Source of the DNA: Morinoia aosen
Lineage: Eukaryota > Arthropoda > Malacostraca > Amphipoda > Talitridae
DNA length: 64,000 nt
Assembly (NCBI GenBank): GCA_030386875.1
Contig: CM059563.1
Location: forward strand, 16,014,001-16,078,000
Direction of reading: 5' to 3'
Part shown: in pieces, positions 11,252 through 23,800 of the stretch
Numbering within the stretch: position 1 is the stretch's first letter
Layout of the letters: each line of letters opens with the position of its first letter
Notes under the pieces: generated by a model
What the model was told of the DNA's origin: nothing
Databases searched by the model: none
The model's input: the letters and a program-made list of their open reading frames with translations, nothing else
Position numbers and translations under genes: made by a program

Positions 11252-11507
11252 CACGGTAAAGAAAACAAGGTAGGGCCAAACCAGTTTTTTTTCTTCGACT
11301 GAGTCTCAGTCTAACTTTTTTGCCGCCTGCATGCATGGCTTTTGCCCCCCAAGTAATTAAATCACTTAGGCGGTGAAAAACATGCATGTTCCGGCAAAAA
11401 AGTTGGACTGGGGTGGCAATGCTACCGGTTCGTTGCTGTGACGTCAGCATTGCTACACGGCCAACAAAAAAAGACTTGTTTGACCCTACTTTGTTTTTTC
11501 AACCATG
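11252..11507. mobile_element. MITE family M1, copy 1
   Basis: The ends are CACGGTAAAGAAAACAAGGT and the complement of ...TACTTTGTTTTTTCAACCATG. A better-preserved copy is at 62,638-62,909. The two share internal GTGACGTCAGCA and AAAAAAAGACT blocks. There is no coding frame. Copy 1 is interrupted by the M2 element at 11,307-11,410. Confidence 0.75.
11307..11410. mobile_element. MITE family M2, copy 1, nested in M1
   Basis: The near-palindromic ends are CAGTCTAACTTTTTTGCCGC and GGCAAAAAAGTTGGACTG. An inner palindrome is built on AATCACTTAGGCGG. A second copy is at 36,396-36,510. Confidence 0.75.
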
Positions 11508-12828
11508 CTGATTACCTACACCCAGAAAAGGAAGTTGTAAGCCAGGTGATGGTGTCCAGTGCTATCTACGTATTGCTACTTAGGGGAACTTTAGTGTGTT
11601 CCTTTTACTACTCTCAACGTGAAAATATCTGAATGATAACTCTGAGATTTTCCGTTTTTTACTAGCTGTTAACTGAATTTTGTGGGTCATTTTGGCAGTA
11701 GCTTTTATAAGTGATTATTTTAAAGAACTACACGACTTATTAGTACATCGCGTTCAATGTTATTTTTGTTTATGATTTACTATTGTTCCTGATCCTTGAA
11801 AATGACGGCTAAATCCGTCTCATTGAATTATTTTTATTTCATTTTTCTGACTTAAATTACCGATTAAATTGGTCATTTTATTCTTTTGGACAAAAATTAC
11901 TCTATAAATTGGCTAAATATATGAGATATAGAGGCAGTGTGATGTGAATTAAAAGCATTCTCTCTCATAACCGAAAAGATGAAAATGGGTGCTGAGCGTA
12001 TCTGTGATACAGGCTCCACTACTTTTCAAATTACCAATTGTTACAAAATAACATATCATAAATTCATCAATTAGAAATAATTATGAATCCGAATCATAAG
12101 GTAGTTAAAATTGATTTACTTCTCAAACGTATTTTATGGTGCTTACTGCCTGCAATTGTAGTCAAACATGATAATATATAATCCGTACCATATTGATTCG
12201 CTTATTTTTGTTTTCTTGCGAGGGGCTGAAGCCACATCTGCACCGAGTCATATAGTGTTTCATTCACTTGAATCTTCTATCTTGTTTCCAATCTGATCAC
12301 TCAGAAATTCACTCAATCTAGAGTAGCTTCCTAGTGTCACAATCATTACTGCTAAAGAGCTTCTGTGTCACTCAGCATTGGATGGTGCGTGTCGAGAAAC
12401 GCCAGGCAAAATCACAGGGTGTACCGAGAAGTTTGTGTAATGTACTGCAAACGGGCGGCACGAAAGAGCGATAGGGAAGGTAGACCTGTTGTACCTTTCA
12501 TTTACTTGCCTCTACGGCAAAATTTCCTTAGCTTAATGGTGTCACAATGTCATAAAAACTTGCCTTAAGTTTCTGTTAATGTTATTTATTTTTACATTTT
12601 AAAGCTGGCATTCCAATTTAGGAATATGTAGTTTTAACGGTCACGTCATTTACACCGAGTTATTTTTTAGATATCATTAAAGCTGTTGCTTGCGTCACGT
12701 TTTTGTGGTGGGCGGTTGCTCTTCTCGTCCCAGAACATACGTAAGGCTTCATGATGAGGGTGTTCTTGTTATTCTTGCAACCCTTCTTTTCTTCTGTAGC
12801 ACCAACTTTATTTATTCTGATTTTACTC

Positions 12829-13106
12829 TCGTGGACTGTGAACCCTTTTCCATGGACTATGAACCCTTTTCTGTGGACTATGAACCTCTTTTCCGTGGAC
12901 TATGAACCCTTTTCCATGCATGGACTATGAAGCCTTTTCCATTCCATGCATGGACTATGAATCCTTTTCCATTCTATGTATGGACACTATGAATCCTTTT
13001 CCATGCATGGACTATGAATCCTTTTCCATGCATGGACTATGAATCCTTTTCCATGCATGGACTATGAATCCTTTTACATGCATGAACCATGAACACTTTT
13101 CCATGA
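12829..13106. repeat. Minisatellite, 19-30 bp unit, about 10 copies
   Basis: The unit is GGACTATGAATCCTTTTCCA with an optional extra TGCAT/CATGCAT. The array grades from short units at the left (no TGCAT) to longer regular units at the right, so the expansion of the CATGCATGGACTATGAATCC form is recent. Confidence 0.9.
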
Positions 13107-13623
13107 AGCGTTTTGGTTGAAATCGTCTCATTTATTTCTTCATGTTATCGCGACAGTTGACGTAATTCCCTGTTTGAACGTAGCATAGGTGATGTTGGAG
13201 TGAAACAACGTCATGTCGGTGTTGTAATTTTAAATTTACTGCGTAGATGCGAACACCTTTGGATACTTCTCTCAACTCACGGTAATTCATCATATTAGTT
13301 AGGCTAAGATGCCGGATGAAGGCAGAGCTAGCATATTTTCGCCACCTTTTATACATACTAGTCAGTAGTCTTTCTAATAAAAGAGCAGTGAACCTTTCCT
13401 GAAGCAATGTTAATCTGTGGACTTACGAAACCACGCGTTTAACATTAGTTTATGGTATTTTAATTTGACTAATTTTGATACGTAGCTCCTATTGACAATA
13501 GGATCAAGTTTGTATGGCTCTAACATTGATCCTAACTCACGCAATTTCACTTGTGGAAGCGCTATGCTCTCTGCAACAAATTCCTTCACCTTCCTTGTAC
13601 GCTCTAACATTTCAATACTGCAT

Positions 13624-13990
13624 TCCCCCCAAGTGGCGTTCTACTATTGTATCTATGGAAATTAGCACCCTCGGGAGAAAAATGTGTGGTCCCGAGCTGC
13701 ACGTTAGGTAGGCCATCGTTTTGCTAAAATAGAATATTTATTTTTGTTTTTCATGCAGACCATCTTCTTTCGGTTCAGTGTTGTCTTTTTTCAGCTCCTA
13801 TCACGTTTTTCGTAAACTTTTATCTCATATCACAAGCTTCATTCAATTCTGCTGTTTATGTGCAGGATGTGAGGACACATTTAACGGATAGATTTCTCGT
13901 TTCCTTCATACTATACTAAATGGCGCCTTTCTTCTACCTTTATTTGGAACGCCTTATTGTGGTTAGGGAAGTTCTAACTACCTTGAATTC
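13624..13990 (+). repeat. 350-bp dispersed repeat, copy 7, full length
   Basis: Has all family landmarks, ending ...TTATTGTGGTTAGGGAAGTT. Confidence 0.75.
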
Positions 13991-16317
13991 AAACCATAAT
14001 CTTCAACACTGCTGTATATTTTCAAATGCATTACATATATCATAGGGACATTACTGTTGTATATATATTAACTGAAAAATACTCGTTTTTCGATTCTACG
14101 TTATGCACAAAAGAAGTTCATCAATTGCTTCTTTAGCTTGTGCATTATTTCTTGACTTGAGTTCAACTGAAATTTTGTGTTGTGGCTTGGTCAAATGTGG
14201 GTTCAAGTGCGCTTTGATCGAAGCTCTTAGATCTGCGTACTTCTTCTGCTCAAATTTTTTGGTTGGAAGTCATAAAATGCATCCGAAGGCGGCTTTGCTG
14301 TGAGGGCGCTGTTGAAACCCTATTTATCTAGTAAACCTACTTATCAGGTTTACTCATATCTTACATTCGAAGTCTGAGCAAACTGATACTTATTGGTGTG
14401 TTTGTGTGATGGACTATTGACTATTGTTGACCGAGTGCTATAATTGATCTAATCTTGAGAAAAATTAACGTTTCTTTTAACGTCAAATAGTGATTTTAAA
14501 CTTTGTTATTTTGAAAGGTTTTTAGTCGTCAACGTGTGTATGTGATGAGCTGCTGATGCCCAAGTTTGTCGTCTGTTGTTTGTCTGAATGTATCTTTTTT
14601 TATTATCGGTACGATTCGCAGGTTAATGAATAATTTTCAATTATACTACTCGTTATTCAAGTGTTATTTGGCGGTTTAGCTTTCAGGAGAGCATTCGATG
14701 CGGGCCATCAAGCTCATATTAGGAGTCGATCCTGCTGAGATGAGGTGAAACTTCTTTTTTAAAAAGTCAAAAATTTGAGACTGTGTTGAGTTTCATAAAT
14801 TATCTAACCATTGCTTTGGAATTCGTCGGGAGTGAGGGGAGAATTTCTTTGTGTAAGCCATGTGTTTTTTTTTGTATGAGTACTCGAGCTATGGAAATAA
14901 ATGGAGGATAGAACGAGCGGACAATGTATTTCACAACTCAATAACTTATATGATTATTCCAATTCGATAATAATTTGTAGTTCGAAAACTGTGGCTTAAC
15001 TGTACAACATTACCCAAAGTTTTATGCGGTTAAAAGTTTGAAAATTACTCGTTTATTTCTTTTACTGAGAATTTCTGAATTTATGATCATTAATCTGCCA
15101 TGGCAAACACTGGAGAGTGAAATTGGGCTTGTGTAATGAGCATACTTTCTATTCATATTATTTTTTCGAAGAGACATAAATTTTGAGTGGTCTCAGTGGA
15201 GGTGGTAAATCTATTGCGCCTCGAGGACTGATGAATAACAATGAATTTTGCTACTTATTGATGATATTCAATAATATTGGCAAAAAGTAAAATCCACTTC
15301 AACCCAGTTAATTTGGCAGTCAGAATTTATTTAGTTTTGCTGCTTTGGGATAAATGGTCGGTCCTTAACGGCTTAAAACGTTGACTCGTCTTTCTCTTAC
15401 TCACTCAATTTTTTTTTCGTGTTGGCATACATTTGGTTGTTCACCACCATGTGTTCATTCGTACCTCTAGTCAGGGTATTACTTTTAGCTGTTGTTACTG
15501 TTGATACACATTTGATTTATACGTGCACGTTTTACCAGATTTATTCCCAGTCTTTCTTGTTTTGTAACCGGTTTTAAAAGAGAGGCCTACAGTCCTATTG
15601 CCTGACATGCCATCAACCGTGCTACTCCAATTGCTACCTCACTAGCATCTTTTATTCTACCAAGTACGCGTATTGATATATATAATTACGCGCACACAGA
15701 ATTGTTGAACTTTTGCGGGAATTCTTAGTTTAGTTGCATTGTGGAAGGGAACTCATGCTCTCTGACGTGTGTGTATACCTTCACTACTTCACAAGAAAAA
15801 TGTTTTGTTTCTTCACGCTTGACGTGCACGGGACAATTCACGGAGATGTGCTGGAGAGGAGTGCCCTTCACTCACACTGGAGACGAGGCATACTTCCGGG
15901 ATGCATGTGGGATTACTGTGCTGCAATGCGGCGAGATGAATGCTGAGGGTGTCTGACTTCGTTTCTGAATCTCGAGGAGAGTAACACTTTTCTGTTGTAA
16001 TCTTAACCCTTTTTCGCTCCGCAGGACTTTTCGGCCCTCTTCCGAAAATAGCCTCAATATATCGTAGATATTGTAGTTCTTGTTAAATTTGTTCCCTGGT
16101 GTGTCCTTAGAAATTCTCTGCTGAGTGGCAGTTCCTTCCTCATTCCTATATCGGTGACTGCCTGATGCCAGTGCCAGTTTAGTGGCGGTGGTTGTAAGGG
16201 CGTTAGTATGAGTTGAAAAACACTGACGTTAAAGAGTTGAACACTTCTAACTGAAGCTGTTGCGAGTTTTTTTTTCGGTAGTGTAAATTAACGTATTTTT
16301 TTCATTTTTTCCTTTTT
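13991..16317. other. Intergenic, no recognised gene
   Basis: Short open frames only, none with recognisable domains. CpG-normal. An AATAAA at about 14,898 could serve a long Fsn 3' UTR, but nothing ties it to the gene. Confidence 0.4.
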
Positions 16318-16610
16318 GTTGTAATAAAATTTAGGCTTTCTTTTTGTTGTAATAAAATAGGTTTTTGTTTTGTTACGGACCATCTTTTTCGGTTCACTGC
16401 TGTCCTGTTTTTCAGCACCTACTACTTTCTTCTTCAACTTTTTTCTTGTTTCATGAACTTCTTTCCTAGCATACTGTTTCTGTGCACCTTGTGCATAGAT
16501 TCCGCGTTCTCTCAACTCCATACTAAATGGTGCCTTCCTCTTTCCTCTCTTGGAACATCTTAGTCGTGGTTAAGGGAGGCTAAAACTTTCTTATATAATA
16601 ATATTAATAA
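16318..16610 (+). repeat. 350-bp dispersed repeat, copy 8, 5'-truncated
   Basis: Starts near GGTTTTTGTTTTGTTACGGACC and runs to the family end with a TTATATAATAATA tail. 5' truncation with an intact 3' end is the retroposon pattern. Confidence 0.75.
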
Positions 16611-17769
16611 TTTTATTTTTCAATGGTAGTCATCTGGGTTTAGAACACTCGTGTGCATGTAACGATATTCTCTGTTGATACTCGTCTACGACGTTCACCT
16701 CACCTGAGAGAACCCTAGTTGATTATAATACTGATGCAAGTGGTAGAAAGCTATTATGAATTTGTGTCAATGGACTTTCAAGTCATAGGTGTAATTCTAC
16801 TTGCAAACGGTGCGAGGATGATGCCTGTCAGGCTAATATTCCGCACAGTTGAAAATTGGGTAAGAATGTTTTGAAAGTCAAGCCATCCACCCCTGGTTAC
16901 TGATTGGGCAATAATAATAAACATGAGGTGAAATTAGTAAAATCTAAGTGACTGTTTTCTTTTACATTTATTAACGTATAGTTCTTGAAAGTGTCGTGGC
17001 TTTCTGAATTTCATTGAACTAATCTTTTTGAATTGGTTATTTGAAAAGGATAACTTGTTATTACCTAATTTATCTCAGCAATTTTCAAAGTTATATAAGA
17101 GAAATTAAGGGAAAAAATTTCTTAGCAAGGCTTTACAAAACAAGAGATTTTATCATATATGATATGTATGTGAAGCGGAATTCTACAAAGTCTTTTGACT
17201 GACTGTGAATGCTCAAAAATTTTAGATTGGAAACTCTTAATTATGTAATTCATAGATTTTCTGTTTCGGTATGTTTTCATCAAAAAGTTATACTTCAGCT
17301 ATGCACTTGTGCATATCTTGTCAATAAGGTATGGTTGTGATCGTGGAATAACAGAATTTGGTACCATTTAATGCGTACACTATTATTTGTTTAGCATTGT
17401 CGTCTATAATCGAAAACTTGGGCATTTCTTGCGTTAAAATATTTGGGATTTAGATTTACATTTTCTTTGGTCTGGAACGATTGAGAACATTAGGAATTCT
17501 TTGCATAGTCGTTTTGATATTCGAGGTTTTACTCTTGCAATATCTTTTGTCTCGACTGATTGATTTAATCTTATCTTAAAATGCAGGTCGTTTAATTTGT
17601 CAGCGATACAGAATCAAATATGGGTAAAATTGCTAATCATAAAATTAATGAATAACGATTTTTAATTGACGGTGCAACTTGCACTGTATTCAGTGACGTC
17701 ATGTCATTTTTGAAGGCAAGCTTACCTTAAAGAAAAAACTTATCCTGTACGGTTTGGACTCAACGTTCA

Positions 17770-18022
17770 TTGTTTGGTTATGGACCATCTTTTCTCAGTT
17801 CACTACTGTCCATTTTTCAAACTTCTCAAAATCTTGCTTCCTTTATGCGCAGAGAATAGGGACATACCGTGTGCATAGATTTCTCGGGCCCTTAACTCCA
17901 TACTAGATGTATAACACATTTCGTGCATAGATTCCACTTTTCAGCAACTCCACACTAATTGGTCCCTTCCCTTTTGAACACCTTTGTTAAGGTTAGGGAG
18001 GCTTAAACCAACTTTTTTAATC
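17770..18022 (+). repeat. 350-bp dispersed repeat, copy 9, 5'-truncated
   Basis: Starts at TGGTTATGGACCATC and keeps the 3' end GTTAAGGTTAGGGAGGCTTAAAC. Contains a small internal duplication of the 'GTGCATAGATT...' segment. Confidence 0.7.
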
Positions 18023-19600
18023 AAAAAATATGAATTAATTATGAATTCTTGGTGGAACCATGACTTTTCTAACTTATTTTACTATTGCTCATTTAGCCTG
18101 TGTGAACTAATTCCCTATTTAATCCTTTAACGCCTACATTTTTATACTCATATTACCGCTATCACAACCACTATCACTAAACCGATACTGGCATTAGGTA
18201 GTTACTGTTATCAAGATGTGGAAGGAACTGCCACTCGGCAGTGAAGTTCAAAGAATACATTATTGAACAAATTGAATAAGAAACACAATATATTGTTATT
18301 TTTGAAAGAGGACCGTACAGTCCACTTGGGCGTTAAAGGGTATACTTCAACTTGAGTCTTGAAATAGTCACTAGTTCTTGGGTCACATTTGGGAGGGATT
18401 GTTTGAGACGAAAATTGTTATTAAGTTTTTAATGCTATGTTTAATTTCGTTTCTAGTTGACTCGTCGAGATCTCTTCTTGGTTTAAAATGTATGATTTTA
18501 ATCGATATTCTTTAGTATGAATTGCCTTGTACATTCCCGATATCTTTAGGTGTGATGTACTAGTATGTTTGAACGAGATTGGCCATGATATTTTAATTTG
18601 TGACATGAAGTAAATATACACTATAAGCGAAACCTTTTTGTGAAGACAATGTTGTAGTACGAAGTTAGCTTCTTCATTGAAGCGAGCCTATTTAAATACA
18701 ATTTCCTTCGATGTGGTTTTTGTAAAATTTCTGATTCCTGTCTTTCTTGTGTTCGTTGGATATTTTTTAAATTAATTATTCATGTGATAAGTAAATATGT
18801 TGTTATCCAATCATGTATTTGCGCTCAAACCTCATTAGCTTCAAGAAGTTCTAGTCGGACATTCAAAAGTAAGTGGAGGCGACAAGGATTTGGAACGCTA
18901 CTTCTGCCTCGTGATATCTTCGTCCGCCGATTGCTTCCCGTGTGCTGGTGCTGCTGCTATGAGCCTCGGCATCTCGGTGTTCAATGAGAGGTCAGTGGAA
19001 ATAGTTGGCATTCGCTTCCTTATTAACAGCATCTGGAGTTGATGTAGTAATATCATGCATTTTAATAGGATATAGTCTACTTTAAAATTTGTGCTGAACT
19101 TTAATTACATAAGCTTGAGCAGACAGCACGTTTAGGAAGCAGCTTCAACTGTGGCTAATGCAACTCTAATCACAATGGGGGACGGCTGTTGAGCATTTCC
19201 CTTCATATTTCGGGCCAGTGATTTCGTTATGTGAATCATGACTACCTTTGTACGTCACCAATGCCGTATAACTTTGTCTTGAACTCATTTTTACTCTCCG
19301 CGTATCGGCAAATTTGCAAAAATATTTACAAAATATAATTCCACAATCAAAGTCTAACGTGATATTAATTCTAAAAACTAATTTAATCTGGAACGTTTGA
19401 AACAAAATTAAATTAATGTAATGGAAACTAATTTTACAATAATACCGTACGAATTACTTTCGCTGGGGAATAAACCTCTTTGACTCGTAAATAGGTCCTC
19501 TTAGCCACAGTTGATCTGTTCCCTTCTGGCCGATTTGCACGTGTTGGGGCAAACCCTTGCGATAGAGATGAGACGCCTATTGAGCGACTTGGGTTTTCTC
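18023..19600. other. Intergenic, no recognised gene
   Basis: Nothing recognisable on either strand beyond short unsupported frames. Confidence 0.4.
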
Positions 19601-19607
19601 AGCTTAA

Positions 19608-19828
19608 TACATTGACTGCGATGGGTTAAACTCAAGTTCAGTATTCCACTCGAATTCAAATTCTAAAGTTGTTGGAAATTTTATAAATGCCAAACATTAA
19701 CTGTGTCCATCAAATACCATTAATTATAAAAGATTGTTAAAACTTTTTCAAACGACCTATCGATGGGTCGATCGCAGTAGGAAACACTTGAGCACGACTC
19801 ACCGGTGGGTCGCATCGCAGACAAGGTG
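19608..19828 (-). mobile_element. TTAA-flanked MITE related to family T1, copy 3
   Basis: TTAA at 19,604-19,607 and TTGA at 19,829-19,832. The ends resemble T1 (ACATTGACTGCGATG / complement of GCATCGCAGACAAGGTGT). The inner AAACTCAAGTTCAGTATTCC and ACTCACCGGTGGGT blocks match the other copies in reverse orientation. Confidence 0.65.
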
Positions 19829-20154
19829 TTGAATAGGCTTAATGCGCGACCATCTGTCTCCGTGTAAACAATAATTGATACGAAAAGGTAATTTTGGGGT
19901 TTAGGCTATTTTCGTTGGCTCGCCAGCGAACGTGTCAACTTTTGGGCATCGTTTGAATTTTTTTCACGTTGAAAACTTATAATTTCAATGGAGAATTACG
20001 TTTATGTTAGGTGGGGGTTCAGTAATTAACCAAAGAATAACATGTGTTTATTAAGAACTCATGCATCATAGCGCCAAATACCAGAACAAACTAAGAAAGT
20101 GATGTAACTTGCCATTACACATGCTAAACTTGTTTTAAGCTCCAAATAGAGCAG

Positions 20155-20160
20155 TTTATT
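20155..20160 (-). promoter_or_regulatory. Candidate polyadenylation signal AATAAA
   Basis: TTTATT on plus is AATAAA on minus. It is the first such hexamer downstream of the candidate Gpdh terminal exon (stop at 20,840) and gives a 3' UTR of about 0.7 kb. It fits a minus-strand gene ending near 20,135. Confidence 0.5.
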
Positions 20161-20839
20161 TACTTATCAATAAAGATAACAATGCTGCGAATATATTTAT
20201 ACTCAAATAGTGATAAAAATTTTAAGCCAAGTTCCTTATATTGATGGTACAAGTCAGAAAAACTTTTCAATAACCGCAGCGCATTTCCATAGTAGGAGAG
20301 AATCAAACAGAAATGTCCCTTGCTTAATACTCCACAATAACTAAAAATATTTCTCTCAATGATCAACGAACACAACACATTGCACTTCAGAGTTAAGAAC
20401 ATGTACGTCGAAGAATAATGGTCTCAAAATATTGCAACAATTTACATAAAAACGTTATCATTTACAGGCAGTGACGTGACGAACGAACAAGCTTTATCCC
20501 AAGATTCAACGTGATGTCTATCATCCGTCGAGTTAAAGTCTTCCATTCGTTAAAAGCTTATGGCTTCACAAGTATGCCCAAACACGTCTGACACTAAAAA
20601 CCTCTAAAATTCTAAATCGAATGTGTTAGCCAGTCGCCCCACAAAGAGTAATCTTACTCTGATGTAGCTGATTTACAATTACTATTTCAAAACTCGAAAC
20701 CCAACCTATAACAAATTACAGAAAATCCCTACACTTCCTAGAATTTTCTGACAGAAAATGCCCAAATTACTTAGCTGCCATGCCAGGCTTTTACAGTTGC
20801 AAGCTAAGAGAGTCCTGCAGAAAACGGTGTCCTTCGATT

Positions 20840-20885
20840 CTAATTGCTCTCGCCGATCTTCACATGCTTCAGGTCAAAGTTGCAA
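20840..20885 (-). CDS. Candidate alternative last coding exon of Gpdh
   Basis: On the minus strand, a long pyrimidine tract ending TTCTTCTCTTTTCAG precedes TTGCAACTTTGACC and a GC-richer coding-like stretch that ends with TAG. If the Gpdh donor inside the stop region of exon 9 (after 26,045) is used, the two leftover bases AT join T here. The frame then reads 'ICNFDLKHVKIGESN' then stop, giving a 364-residue isoform. The phase fits exactly, the acceptor is good, and an AATAAA lies 0.7 kb downstream. In Drosophila, Gpdh isoforms that differ only in their last residues are made by alternative 3' exons; that is established. Assigning this exon to Gpdh is inference: it could be the end of an unrecognised minus-strand gene. 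Confidence 0.5.
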
Positions 20886-20899
20886 CTGAAAAGAGAAGA

Positions 20900-23800
20900 A
20901 TTAAGTTAAGAAACACGGTAGTTATTACTGATATAACATCGTTTACGTCATTTAAATATCATAAATTGGCATATTTAAGCCAACTCATTTCATATTTCAA
21001 CTATGAGTCACATTTATCGCAACAAAATTGAAAGTCGTGGAAGAGAAATGACTTTCCACGTGAAACGTACACACTAAGTGCAGGTAAATAGGTAGGTCAT
21101 AAATACGACGATAAGCATGACCAGTATAGTTAAAAAGAGTATGTTCGAACAAGAGGTGCCCATCACACGGTTGTCATGGAAGTGGAGGGAGAAAATTTCT
21201 ATGCAAACTGTGAAAGAAAATTGAGCAAAGGAAATGCATGCGGACGAGTCACCGAACACACTCGCCACCGTTTAACAAATAATACCATCTGCTCTACGTT
21301 AATACAAACTAAAATTACGAAAATCGGTTAATAAAAGTTTATGAAGGTGAATTGCATAGTAACCACTTACCAATCTTCTGTCTTCACTACAGTTTCGACC
21401 TCAAACGTCTTCGGAGCATGAAGAGAAAACAAAGGAATGAATGGATGTAACAGAGGGTGCCATGAGCAACGAGCTTCTCAGACTAAATGCTATTCTTGAC
21501 GGTAACCTACAGATGATGGGTTACGGTTTAGCCACTGCACCAAAGGAGAAGGGGGGGCGGCCTCAATATACATCGTTGCATATGAAAAAACGAAGTTTAC
21601 ACTAATGCATCATACACTACACTTCCATTTCCCCATTACATTTGAAACATTCATCTTCGAGAATAATGAAGGTCTCGCACTTCTCTAGCTTCCGAAATTT
21701 CGATGTCAAAAGTGAAAGCCATTAACTATATATATGCTATCACTATTTGTTGCATATAAAAATTATTTTGATAACTTCCAATATTCAACACAAAGCAATC
21801 ACAAGTCACACACGCGGAGTTTCGAAATCCTCTATTAACATCAACAAAACAATGATGTTTAATTAGCGTTTGACTTGAGTATAAGTCGTAAGCAAAGTGA
21901 TCGCGCAATCGTTTACCCTAGTTAAACGAATAATTTATCGGAAAGCATGAGGCAAAATAGTTAATTAAATTGAAAATGAAATAGCGTGCCTTGACAAGCA
22001 AGCCCAATTTGCAGCCCTCAATATTTTGCTCGCTACTTCAACGACGTCTAAAACAATGAAGTCTGTAAACGTTTGAAAAATGAGAACCATACAATTCCAA
22101 GAAGCAACTATATTGCTAAACTGCACCAGTAAGCATTATTTCTACTTGCAAATTATCTATAAGTTATTGATAATTTACGGAGTTCCTCAACAGAAAAATC
22201 ACTCATGCAATGACCGTGTAAAGCGGCGTAATACTTCTGAGGATCTTCGCCTACATCCAATGCTGACAATTATAGAAGGAACTTGGATCTGTGAGGAAAA
22301 TGAAATTTATCGAACCCTTATCACAGAAGCATACGAACTAGGCACAGTAACTCCTTACTTGCCAACAGATGCAATTACACAAGATGCGTTCAGAATAAAT
22401 TTTATCAAGTAAACAACATTAATGAAGGTTTAGAATCGAAAGTGCGAATGTACAAGACGTTATCTTCGATGTGCGGCCCCTGACAGGAGGGAGCCGATTG
22501 ATTAAAAACGCAAGTAACAAAAAAAATGTCCACAAAGAAAACTACGAGACAACAGATTTTGATCAGGTGTTGAAAAATAAATCGTTTCAATTCATGACCT
22601 GCTGAACTCATTAACGAGCATTCATTGAAGCCAATGGGCAAAAATTTGACATTAACTTTTTCCAATCACTATCAGTCTGGATAATGAACATTAAAATAGA
22701 AAAACAGCCTATCAAAATTTAGGATCAATACGGACTTCCGAACCGAAGGCTTCGTACGAAAAAAAACATTGGTCAAGGAAAGAAATCAGGTTTAGGAATT
22801 TAGACGATTTCAGTCTCTCAACATACAAAACCACAAAACGTAGTGGTGAGATATCGCATACAAACACTATCAAAAGCGTAAATGCTTGAACAGGAAGGTA
22901 AATAGGGCGTTGGATAACGATTTACAGTGATTGGTTTACTATCACAAGGAAAAACGTGAACAAAGAGCAGAAAATCAAAGACAAGCATGAGACAACACTA
23001 AAGTAAGACAAAACAGCGTTTCATGTCAAAATTGAAGCAAGGGATTAAAGGCGCTTAACTAATTTAAATAGAAGGTAAAAGTGAGCGGTAACTAAGACGA
23101 GTGGTTGTAATACAACTGGAATGCGTTGTACCGGGGCTCCAATAGCTGCGCTCCGGGCTGAACTGCTCTCACTTTTAAAATTAACAATCAATGAATAAAT
23201 ATCCCAAACTAAATTTTCGTATTTAGCTAAAAGTGTTAACACTGAAATTAAATCACGCCAATTGCATCTTCAACGAATTGACTGGAAAAACGTTAATCGC
23301 ATCTTGAGTGGAATGAAAGAAAGACCATTAATGAGTTGAATCAGACGAATCGTGTAAATCTCACAGCGTCAATCGGAAGGTAGAAAGCTGATCTCAATTG
23401 AATACGAATAAAATGCGACAACCCATTTAAAGCTTAAAAACAGATATAGTTTTACCGCGTTCCAGCTTGCTCGAGTCTGGAACTAGAAAAAAAATTTTCA
23501 AGGTTAATCTGAATGGAACAAAATATCACAAGTGCGAATACTGAGCATTCGTGAACACTGAAGCCGTGGAGCGGAGTTAGGCAAGCACGTCCTCGATACA
23601 AGGCAACCACAGGCACGAACGATCAGGAGAGTGGAGAAGCAAAAGTAGAAAAGAGAAATGAAAAGACAGACGTACCAGCGAGGCAGTCCAGCCCAAGAGC
23701 GATACGCTCTAAGGAGCAGCCGTGTATTTAAAGCAGTTTGGTATCCTATAGAACAAAGAGAACCAGTGCGTGATTCATCGGATGAAGGAGTTGCACTTTT

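Larger units (their letters stand above)
11145..13620. other. Fsn 3' flank / intergenic
   Basis: Contains a MITE with a nested MITE (11,252-11,507) and a minisatellite (12,829-13,106). The rest (for example 11,520-12,820) shows no recognisable gene; some of it may be Fsn 3' UTR. CpG frequency is back to normal here. Confidence 0.5.

Noticed and set aside
15734-15956. Cys-rich 70-residue frames resembling a small secreted peptide.
   Set aside because: No signal peptide followed by a regular Cys pattern; two overlapping frames look equally plausible, so chance.
22405-22480. Minus-strand acceptor-like CCTCCTGTCAG with an open frame in the Gpdh phase.
   Set aside because: The frame has no coding character compared with the 20,885 exon and no nearby polyadenylation hexamer; left as background.
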